A stretch of 64,000 nt of DNA from assembly GCF_030163795.1 (NCBI RefSeq), contig NZ_JASJOF010000010.1, forward strand, positions 1 through 64,000. The letters run 5' to 3'. This document shows, piece after piece, positions 35,374 through 43,190 of the stretch (positions are counted from its first letter, which is position 1; each line of letters opens with the position of its first letter). Made by a program: the position numbers and the translations under genes. The notes beneath the pieces were generated by a model that made no database searches, was not told where the DNA came from, and worked only from the letters and a program-made list of their open reading frames with translations. Source of the stretch: Roseicyclus marinus (lineage in GTDB: Bacteria > Pseudomonadota > Alphaproteobacteria > Rhodobacterales > Rhodobacteraceae).

Positions 35374-36710
35374 GCGTCAGCCCCTTTGACAGCGCGATCC
35401 ACCGCCAGCTTTTCGGGGATGCCGAGATGGGTCGGCTATTTTCGGACACCGCCGAGATCCGGGCGATGATGTTGGTTCTGGGCGCCTTGGCCAAGGCGCA
35501 GGGCCGCGCGGGCGTGATCCCGGAGGTTTCTGGCGCCTTTCTGGCGCGCGCCATGATGGAAGTGCAGATCGACCCCGCGGGCCTTGCCGACAGCGTCGGA
35601 CGGAACGGGGTCAGCGTGCCGGGCTTGGTGGCAGCCTTGCGCAAGGCGCTGGACGCGCCGGAACATGCCACCTGGCTGCATTTCGGAGCCACGAGCCAAG
35701 ATATCCAGGACACCGGCCTGATGCTGCGGCTCAGGCAGGTGCTTGCGCTGATCGAGGCGCGGCTGGTCATGGCCTCGGCGCGGTTGGCCGATCTGGCAGA
35801 GGCGGCGGCAGAGATGCCCATGGCCGCGCGGACCTATGGGCAGGTCGCGGTGCCGACCAGTTTCGGTGCGATGGTGGCGGGATGGGGTTGGCCCGTAATG
35901 CGCGCGGTGGAGCGCGTCCGCGCCCTGCGCCCCCGGCTTGTCGTGTCGCTCTCCGGGGCGGGCGGAACGGCATCCATGCTGGGGGAGGATCCGGCCGCGA
36001 TCCGGGCAGATCTCGCCGAGGCATTGGGGCTGGCCGATCCGGGCAGAAGCTGGCACGCGGACCGGAGCCTGATCGCCGAACTCGGGCATCTGTTGCAGGA
36101 GGTCACGGCAGCGAGTGCGAAGGCGGGTGAGGACCTCCTGATCCTGACGCGCAGCGATGTGGTCGAGGTACGTCTGGGCGGTGGGGGGGCCTCGTCGACC
36201 ATGCCGCAAAAGGAAAACCCGGTCGCGCCCTCGGTTCTCGTGGCGCTGGTGCGCTTTGCCGCCGCCCAAGGCGCAGCACTTGGCCATCCGCACCGCGAGG
36301 CGCGCGATGGGGCGGGCTGGTTCACCGAATGGCTGGTGCTGCCGGGGCTGGCGATGGCCGCGGGGAAATCCGCCGCCGTACTGGCCGATGTCATGGCGCA
36401 GGTGGAACCCGACGCCGCCGCCATGGAGACACGGCTGACCGCCGCGCCGGGCCTGATCCATGCAGAGGCACTCAGTTTCGCACTGGCCCGCCACATGCCC
36501 CGGCCCGAGGCGCAGGCCGAGGTCAAGCGGCTGGCGGGCGAGGCGCGGGCAACGGGCCGCCCGCTGCCCGATCTGGTCGCAAAGGCCTATCCGGGGCTTG
36601 ACCTGTCGGGCCTGTCGAGCCTCGGGCAAGCACCGGCCGAGGCGCGGGCCTTTGCCCGGGAAGCGCGAAAAATCGGCGATGGACAAGGGCAAGGTGTAAA
36701 TCTAGATTGA
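35370..36710 (+). CDS. pcaB: 3-carboxy-cis,cis-muconate cycloisomerase
   Basis: PcaB lactonises 3-carboxy-cis,cis-muconate to 4-carboxymuconolactone in protocatechuate catabolism. The 446-residue protein belongs to the fumarase/aspartase superfamily: THFGATSQDIQDT-like WLHFGATSQDIQDTG, the signature GGGGASSTMPQKENP around 283-297, and a helical C-terminus. It overlaps pcaD by four bases and precedes an MFS transporter by three bases, so the three genes are probably cotranscribed. Confidence 0.92.
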   Translation: MSVSPFDSAIHRQLFGDAEMGRLFSDTAEIRAMMLVLGALAKAQGRAGVIPEVSGAFLARAMMEVQIDPAGLADSVGRNGVSVPGLVAALRKALDAPEHATWLHFGATSQDIQDTGLMLRLRQVLALIEARLVMASARLADLAEAAAEMPMAARTYGQVAVPTSFGAMVAGWGWPVMRAVERVRALRPRLVVSLSGAGGTASMLGEDPAAIRADLAEALGLADPGRSWHADRSLIAELGHLLQEVTAASAKAGEDLLILTRSDVVEVRLGGGGASSTMPQKENPVAPSVLVALVRFAAAQGAALGHPHREARDGAGWFTEWLVLPGLAMAAGKSAAVLADVMAQVEPDAAAMETRLTAAPGLIHAEALSFALARHMPRPEAQAEVKRLAGEARATGRPLPDLVAKAYPGLDLSGLSSLGQAPAEARAFAREARKIGDGQGQGVNLD

Positions 36711-36713
36711 CAC

Positions 36714-37970
36714 ATGTCCGACAGAAACCCTGAAAGGCCAGCCATGGCCAACCCCCGCCTGCCCGTCCTGTTCATCCTGATCACCGTGACGCTGGACGCG
36801 ATGGGGATCGGGTTGATCCTGCCCGTTATCCCGGACCTGATCCGCGAGGTGGAGGGCGTGTCGCTGTCGGATGCGGCGCTTTGGGGTGGCATCCTGTCTG
36901 CCTCCTACGCTGTGATGCAATTCGGCTTTTCCCCCACGCTGGGCAACCTGTCGGATCGGTTCGGGCGGCGGCCGGTTCTGCTGGTGTCGTTGGCCGTTCT
37001 CGCCCTTGATTACGTCATCATGGCCGTGGCGGGCTCGATCTGGATCCTGCTTTTCGGGCGGATCATCGCGGGGGCGGCTGCGGCGACGCATTCGACCGCC
37101 TTGGCCTACATGGCCGACATAACGGATGGGTCCAAAAGAGCGCAGAATTTCGGCCTGATCTCGGCGGGCTTCGGGATGGGGTTCATCTTCGGCCCAGCCC
37201 TTGGGGGATTGCTGGGCGGGCTTGATCCGCGCGCGCCCTTTGTCGCCGCCGCCTGCCTTGCAGCGCTGAATTTCGCCTTCGGCTATTTCGTTCTGCCCGA
37301 AAGCCTGCCCAAGGAACGCCGCCGCGCCCTGGACTGGAGCCGCGCGAACCCCGCAGGTGCCTTGCGCGCGGTCGGACGCTTGCCGGGTGTGAAGGCGCTT
37401 CTGGCGGTGATGCTGGCCTACCAGATCGCGAATTTCACCTATCCTGCCATCTGGGCCTATTACATTCAGGGCGCGTTCGGCTGGGACGCGCGAATGGTGG
37501 GCCTGTCGCTGGCCGCCTACGGGGTTGCCATCGCGGTGGTGCAGGCGGGGCTTATCCGGGCGATCCTGCCCCGACTGGGCGAGACGCGGGCCGTTGTCTG
37601 GGGGCTCATCCTGAACACGCTGTGTCTGGTGCTTTACGGATTTGCCACGCAGGGCTGGATGATCTGGATCCTGATCCCGATCTCGGCCATGGGGGCCATC
37701 GTCGCCCCTGCGATGCAGGGCGTGATGAGCCGCGCGGCAGGCCCGGACGCGCAGGGCGAATTGCAGGGCGTCCTGTCCTCTATCTCGGCGCTGTCGATGA
37801 TCCTGTCGCCCTTGATCATGACACAGGCCTTTTTCTGGTTCACGCGGCCGGAGGGCGCGATCATCCTGCCCGGTGCGCCCTTCCTGATCGCCGCCGTGCT
37901 GATGGCGGGGGCGTTCTTTCTCTATGTCTCGACGCGCGCCACCCCCACGCCGGTGACAGCGGCGGAGTGA
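36714..37970 (+). CDS. MFS transporter, TetA/TCR-like drug:H+ antiporter type
   Basis: This 418-residue major facilitator protein has about twelve membrane helices. It has the motif-A signature between helices 2 and 3 (GNLSDRFGRRPVLL) and the N-terminal DAMGIGLILPVIPDLIREV typical of the Tet(A)/TCR efflux family. Despite that similarity, its position behind pcaDB suggests transport of an aromatic acid or metabolite is also possible. Two starts compete: 36714 (MSDRNPERP) and 36744 (MANPRLPVL), the second preceded by AAAGG. It converges on the threonine dehydratase-like gene with a 31-base gap. Confidence 0.85.
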   Translation: MSDRNPERPAMANPRLPVLFILITVTLDAMGIGLILPVIPDLIREVEGVSLSDAALWGGILSASYAVMQFGFSPTLGNLSDRFGRRPVLLVSLAVLALDYVIMAVAGSIWILLFGRIIAGAAAATHSTALAYMADITDGSKRAQNFGLISAGFGMGFIFGPALGGLLGGLDPRAPFVAAACLAALNFAFGYFVLPESLPKERRRALDWSRANPAGALRAVGRLPGVKALLAVMLAYQIANFTYPAIWAYYIQGAFGWDARMVGLSLAAYGVAIAVVQAGLIRAILPRLGETRAVVWGLILNTLCLVLYGFATQGWMIWILIPISAMGAIVAPAMQGVMSRAAGPDAQGELQGVLSSISALSMILSPLIMTQAFFWFTRPEGAIILPGAPFLIAAVLMAGAFFLYVSTRATPTPVTAAE

Positions 37971-37977
37971 AGGGTTC

Positions 37978-37999
37978 CCGTATTTGGGGAAAGATGAAG
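37978..37999 (-). repeat. Dispersed intergenic repeat, copy F
   Basis: This is a consensus copy (minus-strand core TTCATCTTTCCCCAAATA then CGG) starting two bases after the threonine dehydratase-like gene's stop, in sense orientation to it. It fills most of the 31-base convergent gap with the MFS gene. Confidence 0.75.
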
Positions 38000-38001
38000 G
38001 A

Positions 38002-38976
38002 TCAGCCGCCCGCGAGGATCTCGGCGTAATGGCCGGGGTCGGCGTTGCCACCCGAAAGCGTGCAAATCACCGGGCCATCGTCTAGATCGCGGCCATGAAA
38101 GAGCGCCGCGGCAAGCGCCACCGCGCCGCCGGGTTCCACCACCAGTTTCAATCGGCTGGCGGCAAGGCGCATCGCCTCCTTCACTTCCAGTTCGGTGACG
38201 ACGATACCCGGTCCGCAGAGGCGCGACAGGATCGGAAAGGTGATCTCGCCCGGCATTGGCGTGAGAATGGCGTCGCAAAAGCCTGCTTCGGGCGATGCGT
38301 GGCGGGTGCGGGTGCCGGAGGCGAGTGAACGCGCGGTATCGTCGAAGCCTTGGGGCTCCACCGGACGGACGGTCATGCCCGGCGCGTGTGCCGCAAGCGC
38401 CAGCGCGATCCCGGCGGTCAGCCCACCGCCACCGCAGCACGTCAGGACCGTGCCGGAGGTGACACCCAGTACCGCGGCCTGCGCGGCGATCTCTAGCCCG
38501 CAGGTGCCCTGCCCCGCGATGACCTGAATGTCATCGAAGGGTTTGATCAACGTCATGTTCCGTTCCGCCTGCAGCCGCGCACCGATCTCCGCGCGATCCT
38601 CGCCGCCTGCCCGGTCGTAAAGTACAACCTCGGCCCCCAAGGCGCGCGTGTTCTCGATCTTCAGCGCGGGCGCGTCCTTGGGCATGATGATGACGGCAGG
38701 CACACCATGGAGCGCCGCCGCATAAGCCACGCCCTGGGCGTGGTTGCCCGAGGAAAAGGCCAGAACGCCGCGGGCGCGCGTTTCGGGATCGAGGGCGGAG
38801 ACGGCCGACCATCCGCCCCGGAACTTGAAGGAGCCCGTGTGTTGAAGCACCTCGGCCTTGGCAAGGACAGGGCGGCCCGCGATTTCGTCGAGGAAAGGCG
38901 AGGAGAGAAGCGGCGTTTCGCGCACGATCCCCTTGGCGCGGACGGCAGCGGCTTCGATCTGGGCGATGTCGGTCAT
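38002..38976 (-). CDS. PLP-dependent threonine/serine dehydratase family protein
   Basis: This 324-residue fold-type II PLP enzyme has the Schiff-base Lys51 in TGSFKFRGG, the substrate loop SSGNHAQGVA, and the phosphate-binding loop CCGGGGLTAGI. It lacks a C-terminal ACT regulatory domain, so it is the short catabolic type. It could be a threonine/serine dehydratase, hydroxyaspartate dehydratase or serine racemase; sequence alone does not separate these. It is the last gene of a leftward operon, overlapping the alpha/beta hydrolase stop by four bases. Confidence 0.85.
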   Translation of the reverse strand: MTDIAQIEAAAVRAKGIVRETPLLSSPFLDEIAGRPVLAKAEVLQHTGSFKFRGGWSAVSALDPETRARGVLAFSSGNHAQGVAYAAALHGVPAVIIMPKDAPALKIENTRALGAEVVLYDRAGGEDRAEIGARLQAERNMTLIKPFDDIQVIAGQGTCGLEIAAQAAVLGVTSGTVLTCCGGGGLTAGIALALAAHAPGMTVRPVEPQGFDDTARSLASGTRTRHASPEAGFCDAILTPMPGEITFPILSRLCGPGIVVTELEVKEAMRLAASRLKLVVEPGGAVALAAALFHGRDLDDGPVICTLSGGNADPGHYAEILAGG

Positions 38977-39809
38977 GTCTTTGCTTGCTCCAGCACGGTT
39001 TCGATCACGCGGATCGCGGGGGGTTCATCGAGGAAAGGCACATGGCCCCGATCGGCCAATTCGGCATGGGCCATGTCGGGGCGGCGGCGGCGCATTTCGG
39101 ATGCGGTTTCGGCCGACAGGATGTTCGACCCTGCTCCCCGGATAAGGCCAAGCGGCGCGCCCGCGAGCGCATCGAACAATGGCCAGAGATCGGGGGCCAC
39201 GGCACCCGGTGCAAAGGCGGGCGCGACCGCCTCGCGCAGGGCGGGATCATAGCGGTTCACCAAACGCCCCTGCTCCTCGCGGTAGATCCGGCGGGCCATA
39301 GCGGCCCATGTCGTATCAGGCACGTTGCGAAAGGCCGGGGCATAGTGGCGCGGCAGGGAGGTCGCGGCTTCCTCAAGCGTTTTGAAGCGCGGCGGCTTGC
39401 CAAGGTAATCCATGATATAGGCCAACCCCTCGGGCATGATCTCGGGGCCGATGTCGTTGAAGATGACGCCAGCGATGCGGGGGCGCGCCATGGCGGCAAG
39501 GACCAGCGCCACAAGCCCGCCGCGCGAGGTGCCGAGGATCGTGACACGCTCAAGCCCAAGATGGTCGAGGAGCGCAAGAACATCCGCCGCCTCCTGTGGA
39601 ACCTGATAGGTGGCCGGATCGCCCCAATCAGAGGCCCCACGCCCTCGAAAATCCATGCGGATGACCTGCGCGCGATGGCCGAAGGCGTCGAGGACGGGTT
39701 CGAAATCCCCCATGTTGCGGGTCAGGCCCGGCAGGCAAAGGAGTGGCGATCCGGTCCCCTGCACGTCATAGGCAAGGCGAAGTCCGTCGGCGGCGGTGAG
39801 GAATTCCAT
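38973..39809 (-). CDS. Alpha/beta hydrolase
   Basis: This 278-residue hydrolase has the nucleophile elbow GTSRGG (Ser about 94), an oxyanion region in LPGLTRNMGDF, and a C-terminal His in DRGHVPFLDEP. No strict substrate signature is visible; the family includes esterases, lactonases and haloperoxidase-like enzymes. It starts directly after the haloacid dehalogenase stop and overlaps the threonine dehydratase-like gene, so the three form one operon. Confidence 0.85.
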   Translation of the reverse strand: MEFLTAADGLRLAYDVQGTGSPLLCLPGLTRNMGDFEPVLDAFGHRAQVIRMDFRGRGASDWGDPATYQVPQEAADVLALLDHLGLERVTILGTSRGGLVALVLAAMARPRIAGVIFNDIGPEIMPEGLAYIMDYLGKPPRFKTLEEAATSLPRHYAPAFRNVPDTTWAAMARRIYREEQGRLVNRYDPALREAVAPAFAPGAVAPDLWPLFDALAGAPLGLIRGAGSNILSAETASEMRRRRPDMAHAELADRGHVPFLDEPPAIRVIETVLEQAKT

Positions 39810-40496
39810 TCAACCCTCCAGAAAGTCGGGGATCGCGGCAAGATCGGACGCAATGCGGTCGGGACGTCCCGGCAAGCGATCCACAGGCAGGCCCGCGCGA
39901 TTGACCCACAGCGTGCGGAACCCGTAGGCGGCCGCGCTGCAGATGTCCCACCCGTTCGATGACACGAAGAGAACCTGCCCGCGCGCTTTGCCGAAGCGCG
40001 CGCCCACAAGGTCATAGACACGCGCGTCGGGCTTGAAGGTCCTCAGCGGCGCGACACTCAGCACGGCATCCAGATGGACGCCGATGCCCGCGCTGGTCAC
40101 GGCGGCTTCCAGCATGTCGGGCGACCCGTTCGACAAGATGGCGCAGGTCAGGCCACGCGCCTTGAGACCGGCCAGAACATCGGGCACCTCGGGGTAGGCC
40201 GCGAGCCGATGATAAAGATCCAGAAGCGCCACGCGCAGATCGGGATCCGAGAGCCCCGCACGCTCCAGCGCCCAATCAAGCGCATCCTGCGTGAGTTGCC
40301 AGAAATCGGCGTAATCCCCGGTAATCGCGCGCAGCCATGAATATTCCAGCTGCTTCAGACGCCAGTCGGCAGCGACCTGTTGCCAGTGCGGGGCAAAGCC
40401 ACCCTGCCCCGGCGCTTGCGCCAGCGCTCGGGCCGCGGCCGCCACGTCGAACAAGGTTCCGTAAGCGTCGAAAACGCAGGTCGTGATACGGGTCAT
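39810..40496 (-). CDS. Haloacid dehalogenase, type II (HAD superfamily)
   Basis: This 228-residue protein matches L-2-haloacid dehalogenases: nucleophile Asp10 in FDAYGTLFD, SNGSPDML for motif II, the Lys in FKPDARVY, and SSNGWD near the C-terminal acidic motif. These enzymes hydrolyse 2-haloalkanoic acids to 2-hydroxy acids. Many family members have other or unknown substrates, so true dehalogenation needs testing. The ATG at 40496 is chosen by homology. It is the first gene of the leftward operon and is divergent from the FKBP gene. Confidence 0.88.
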   Translation of the reverse strand: MTRITTCVFDAYGTLFDVAAAARALAQAPGQGGFAPHWQQVAADWRLKQLEYSWLRAITGDYADFWQLTQDALDWALERAGLSDPDLRVALLDLYHRLAAYPEVPDVLAGLKARGLTCAILSNGSPDMLEAAVTSAGIGVHLDAVLSVAPLRTFKPDARVYDLVGARFGKARGQVLFVSSNGWDICSAAAYGFRTLWVNRAGLPVDRLPGRPDRIASDLAAIPDFLEG

Positions 40497-40538
40497 CGCA
40501 TCCCCCCTTTCCCGGTCGGGGCACCCTTGCACGACGCG

Positions 40539-40595
40539 CCGGCCGCGACAATTCGTGTCGGGCCGGTTTAATCCCGGCGACGGGTCGCCTATAGT
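40539..40595 (+). promoter_or_regulatory. Palindrome and putative promoter upstream of the FKBP gene
   Basis: CCGGCC-G-CGACA (40539-40550) pairs with TGTCG-GGCCGG (40556-40566), eleven base pairs with one bulge, in the 162-base gap between divergent genes. Just beyond is a promoter-like pair, TTTAAT at 40567-40572 and TATAGT at 40590-40595, with a 17-base spacer, pointing toward the FKBP gene. The palindrome abuts the -35 box, so it could be an operator. Confidence 0.4.
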
Positions 40596-40658
40596 GAAAC
40601 AGAGCCGCGGCAGATCAACCCATGCCGCAAAACCCATTTCCCCAACAAAGGATATCCC

Positions 40659-41087
40659 ATGACCCAGGCTATGCCCGGCACGAAAGTTTCGATTCATTAC
40701 ACCGGCACGCTGGCCGATGGCACCACCTTCGACAGTTCCCAAGGACGCGAGCCGCTGACCTTCGAAATGGGTGCAGGCCAGATCATTCCGGGCCTCGAAG
40801 CGGCACTTGACGGCATGTCGGAAGGCGAGACCAAGACGGTAACCATCCCGGCTGCGCAGGCCTATGGGCCGCGCCGGGAAGAGGCGATGCAGCAGGTCCC
40901 GCGCGACGCGGTTCCCGCGCACATCCCGCTCGACCTCGGGACGCAATTGCAGGTGCAGACGCCCGACGGTCAGGCCATGCCGGTAACGGTGGCCGAGGTG
41001 ACCGAGGAGGCGGTGACGCTCGATGCGAACCATCCGCTGGCCGGGCAGGATCTGACCTTTGCCGTGGAACTGGTGAAGGTCGCCTGA
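40659..41087 (+). CDS. FKBP-type peptidyl-prolyl isomerase, SlyD-like
   Basis: This 142-residue prolyl isomerase/chaperone has the FKBP core split by an insert-in-flap domain, as in SlyD. The N-terminal part is VSIHYTGTLADGTTFDSS, followed by FEMGAGQIIPGLEAALDGM, then the insert (about 70-125) and a return to the FKBP strand at the C-terminus. The histidine-rich metal-binding tail of Escherichia coli SlyD is absent. It is probably cytoplasmic, since no signal peptide is visible. It is a single-gene unit ending in a strong hairpin. Confidence 0.92.
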   Translation: MTQAMPGTKVSIHYTGTLADGTTFDSSQGREPLTFEMGAGQIIPGLEAALDGMSEGETKTVTIPAAQAYGPRREEAMQQVPRDAVPAHIPLDLGTQLQVQTPDGQAMPVTVAEVTEEAVTLDANHPLAGQDLTFAVELVKVA

Positions 41088-41101
41088 TCAACGACTGCGA
41101 C

Positions 41102-41134
41102 TGTGCCGGGGTGGTCCCTGACGGCCCCGGCACA
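41102..41134 (+). terminator. Hairpin terminator after the FKBP gene
   Basis: TGTGCCGGGG (41102-41111) pairs perfectly with CCCCGGCACA (41125-41134) across a 13-base loop, 14 bases beyond the stop. There is no U-tract, but the ten-base-pair stem is strong. Confidence 0.65.
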
Positions 41135-41262
41135 CTGCCCTGCACTGTCGAGCGCGGGCTTTTCGACAACGCGCGCACTGCAGCGATCAGCGGATCTTCG
41201 TTCGGGCACAAGTATCGGCGCGATTGCTCGTTGACGTCGAAAGATACTGATTTACCTTCCGT

Positions 41263-41279
41263 TGCGTCAGTCTGACGCA
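41263..41279 (+). promoter_or_regulatory. Perfect 17-base palindrome upstream of the cytochrome c/aldose dehydrogenase genes
   Basis: TGCGTCAG-T-CTGACGCA is an exact inverted repeat with eight-base arms, centred about 80 bases before the cytochrome c ATG, in a locally A+T-rich stretch. It is a strong operator candidate. The regulator is unknown. Confidence 0.5.
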
Positions 41280-41351
41280 GAGGGTGATTCCGGGTGCTGT
41301 ATGTCACCGCCCCCTCCGCGACGGCCTCGACAGCCATGGAAGGGAGGGTCC

Positions 41352-41675
41352 ATGAAATCACTTATTTTGGCCGCGTCCTGCGCGGCGGCCGTGTCAGGTC
41401 TTCAGCCTGCAAAGGCCGATACGGCCAGCGATGCGATGGCGGCAGAGATGTACGCGACATCGTGCTCGGCCTGTCACGGACGCACGGGGCGCGGTGTGTC
41501 GGTCTATCCGTCGCTGCAGAACCGCCCCGTGGAATATCTTGTCGAAAAGCTGGAAATCTATCGCTCCGGGCAAGCCATCGGGCCGAATTCGGGCCTGATG
41601 ATCCCAAATGCGCGCGACCTGACGGACGAGCAGATCGCGTCCCTGTCCCAATTCATCTCGGCCACGTTCCAATAG
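41352..41675 (+). CDS. Secreted class I cytochrome c
   Basis: The 107-residue precursor has a Sec signal peptide (about 1-22, ending LQPAKA). The mature part is a small c-type cytochrome with the haem-binding CSACH (Cys38, Cys41, His42) and a likely axial Met83 (SGLMIPNA). The start at 41352 is preferred because GGGAGG precedes it and it begins the signal peptide directly. The periplasmic aldose dehydrogenase gene follows 194 bases downstream in the same direction, so this cytochrome is a plausible electron acceptor for it. A perfect palindrome lies upstream. Confidence 0.9.
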   Translation: MKSLILAASCAAAVSGLQPAKADTASDAMAAEMYATSCSACHGRTGRGVSVYPSLQNRPVEYLVEKLEIYRSGQAIGPNSGLMIPNARDLTDEQIASLSQFISATFQ

Positions 41676-41869
41676 GAACGATCGCCTGACGGGGGGGGCA
41701 GACACCGATCCGCCCTGCCCCAACCGGATCCGGTAACGCCGCAAGGGCAAGGGGCCGCATCATGCGGACGGCCAATTGCCCGGCACGACCGGAGATCAGC
41801 GGCCTTGGCCGCACCCATCCGCATGGCGCGGTGTCGGGGAGGACACCGCTTTTCACAGGGAGGAAGACG
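41676..41869. other. Intergenic region between cytochrome c and aldose dehydrogenase genes with small palindromes
   Basis: This 194-base gap holds no convincing gene. It contains two short perfect palindromes, ACCGGATCCGGT (41723-41734) and CCGCAT-C-ATGCGG (41755-41767). It ends in an AGGGAGGA ribosome-binding site for the ATG at 41870. The gap may hold a second promoter or a processing site between the two redox genes. Confidence 0.35.
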
Positions 41870-43141
41870 ATGAAAACTGCAAAGATTGGGTTCACGCTTG
41901 GCGTGGCGCTCGCCTCGACCGCATTGATCGGGCTGACAGCATTCGACGCTCGCGCGGAGGCGCCCAGCCTGACCCACGAAGTGGTCATGTCCGAGCTGCG
42001 CGGCCCGTGGGACATGGCGTTCCTCGACGATGGAACCATGTTCTTCACCGAGAAGTGTCATGGGCTGTCGGTGCGGATGCCTTCGGGCGACGTGATGCCG
42101 CTACTGGGAATGAGCGGATCGGAAGGGTATCCCACCACCGCCGATGACCTGTTCTGCGAGGGACAGGCCGGGATGCTTGGCGTCGCCATCGACCCGGATT
42201 TCGCCAACAACCGCCGAATCTACGTCTATTCCGCTTCGACCGCGACCGGCACGCAGTCGAACCATGTGATGCGGATGACTGTGGCCGAGGATTTCGCCTC
42301 CGTCTCGGATCGGGTCGATATCGTCGACGACATTCCCTACAAGCCCGCAGCCTCGGATCATCCGTTCGGCGGGCCCGGCGCGCATAATGGCGGGCGCATA
42401 CGTTTCAATGACGGATTCTTGTTCGTGACCACCGGCGACACCCATAACGGCGAAGTGCCCCAATCTCCGACGCTGTTGGGCGGCAAGGTTCTGCGCATCG
42501 ACACCGATGGGAACGCTGCACCCGACAACGGCGCGCCCGAAGGGTTCGATCCGCGCGTCTTCACCTATGGTCACCGCAACGTGCAGGGGATCGCCTTCGA
42601 TCCCGACACCGGGGCGGTGGTGATCGCCGAGCACGGGCCGTGGCATTCCGACGAGGTCACAGTGCTGCGCGCGGGCGGCAACGGCGGATGGGATCCCCGC
42701 CCGAACATGGCTGGACGCGGCGATTGCCCGGACAATTACTGCGGCTATTCGCCGAACCAGATGGAGGGGATGGATCCCGGCGAACGCGCGGCCTTCATGC
42801 CGATGACGGATACCGCGACCTACCCCGACGCCATGCCGCCCGCTTGGGTCAACGATGGCCTGTCACAAGGCACGGGGTCTGCCGCCTTCCTCGTCGGGGA
42901 TCAATGGGGTGACTGGAACGGCCACATGGCAGTCGGGATCATGGGCATCGGCTTTGGTGGCACGCCCGTGGGCCAGCGGATCGACCTGTTGGACATTGCC
43001 GAAGACGGCATGTCCGCCGAGGTGATCTCGATGCCGCTCCCGATGGAGCCGGGCCGCTTCCGGTCGGTCGTCCTTGGGCCGGACGGCAATCTCTACGCCG
43101 CCATGGACGAAGGCGAGATCTACCGGATCATCCCGAACTGA
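41870..43141 (+). CDS. Periplasmic PQQ-dependent aldose sugar dehydrogenase
   Basis: The 423-residue precursor has a signal peptide (about 1-29, ending DARAEA). A six-bladed beta-propeller of the soluble glucose/sorbosone dehydrogenase family follows: LRGPWDMAFLDDGTMFFTEK, QAGMLGVAIDPDF, GGPGAHNGGRIRF, YGHRNVQGIAFDP, AEHGPWHSDEV and GPDGNLYAAMDEGEIYRI. The histidine- and Arg-bearing motifs match PQQ/calcium-binding positions. It should oxidise aldoses in the periplasm and pass electrons to a cytochrome, probably the one encoded just upstream. GGGAGG is well placed before 41870. Whether the organism makes PQQ is not shown here. Confidence 0.9.
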   Translation: MKTAKIGFTLGVALASTALIGLTAFDARAEAPSLTHEVVMSELRGPWDMAFLDDGTMFFTEKCHGLSVRMPSGDVMPLLGMSGSEGYPTTADDLFCEGQAGMLGVAIDPDFANNRRIYVYSASTATGTQSNHVMRMTVAEDFASVSDRVDIVDDIPYKPAASDHPFGGPGAHNGGRIRFNDGFLFVTTGDTHNGEVPQSPTLLGGKVLRIDTDGNAAPDNGAPEGFDPRVFTYGHRNVQGIAFDPDTGAVVIAEHGPWHSDEVTVLRAGGNGGWDPRPNMAGRGDCPDNYCGYSPNQMEGMDPGERAAFMPMTDTATYPDAMPPAWVNDGLSQGTGSAAFLVGDQWGDWNGHMAVGIMGIGFGGTPVGQRIDLLDIAEDGMSAEVISMPLPMEPGRFRSVVLGPDGNLYAAMDEGEIYRIIPN

Positions 43142-43190
43142 CACCACAAAAGCCGCGTCGCCTGATCGGGCGGCGCGGCCCACTGGCAGA

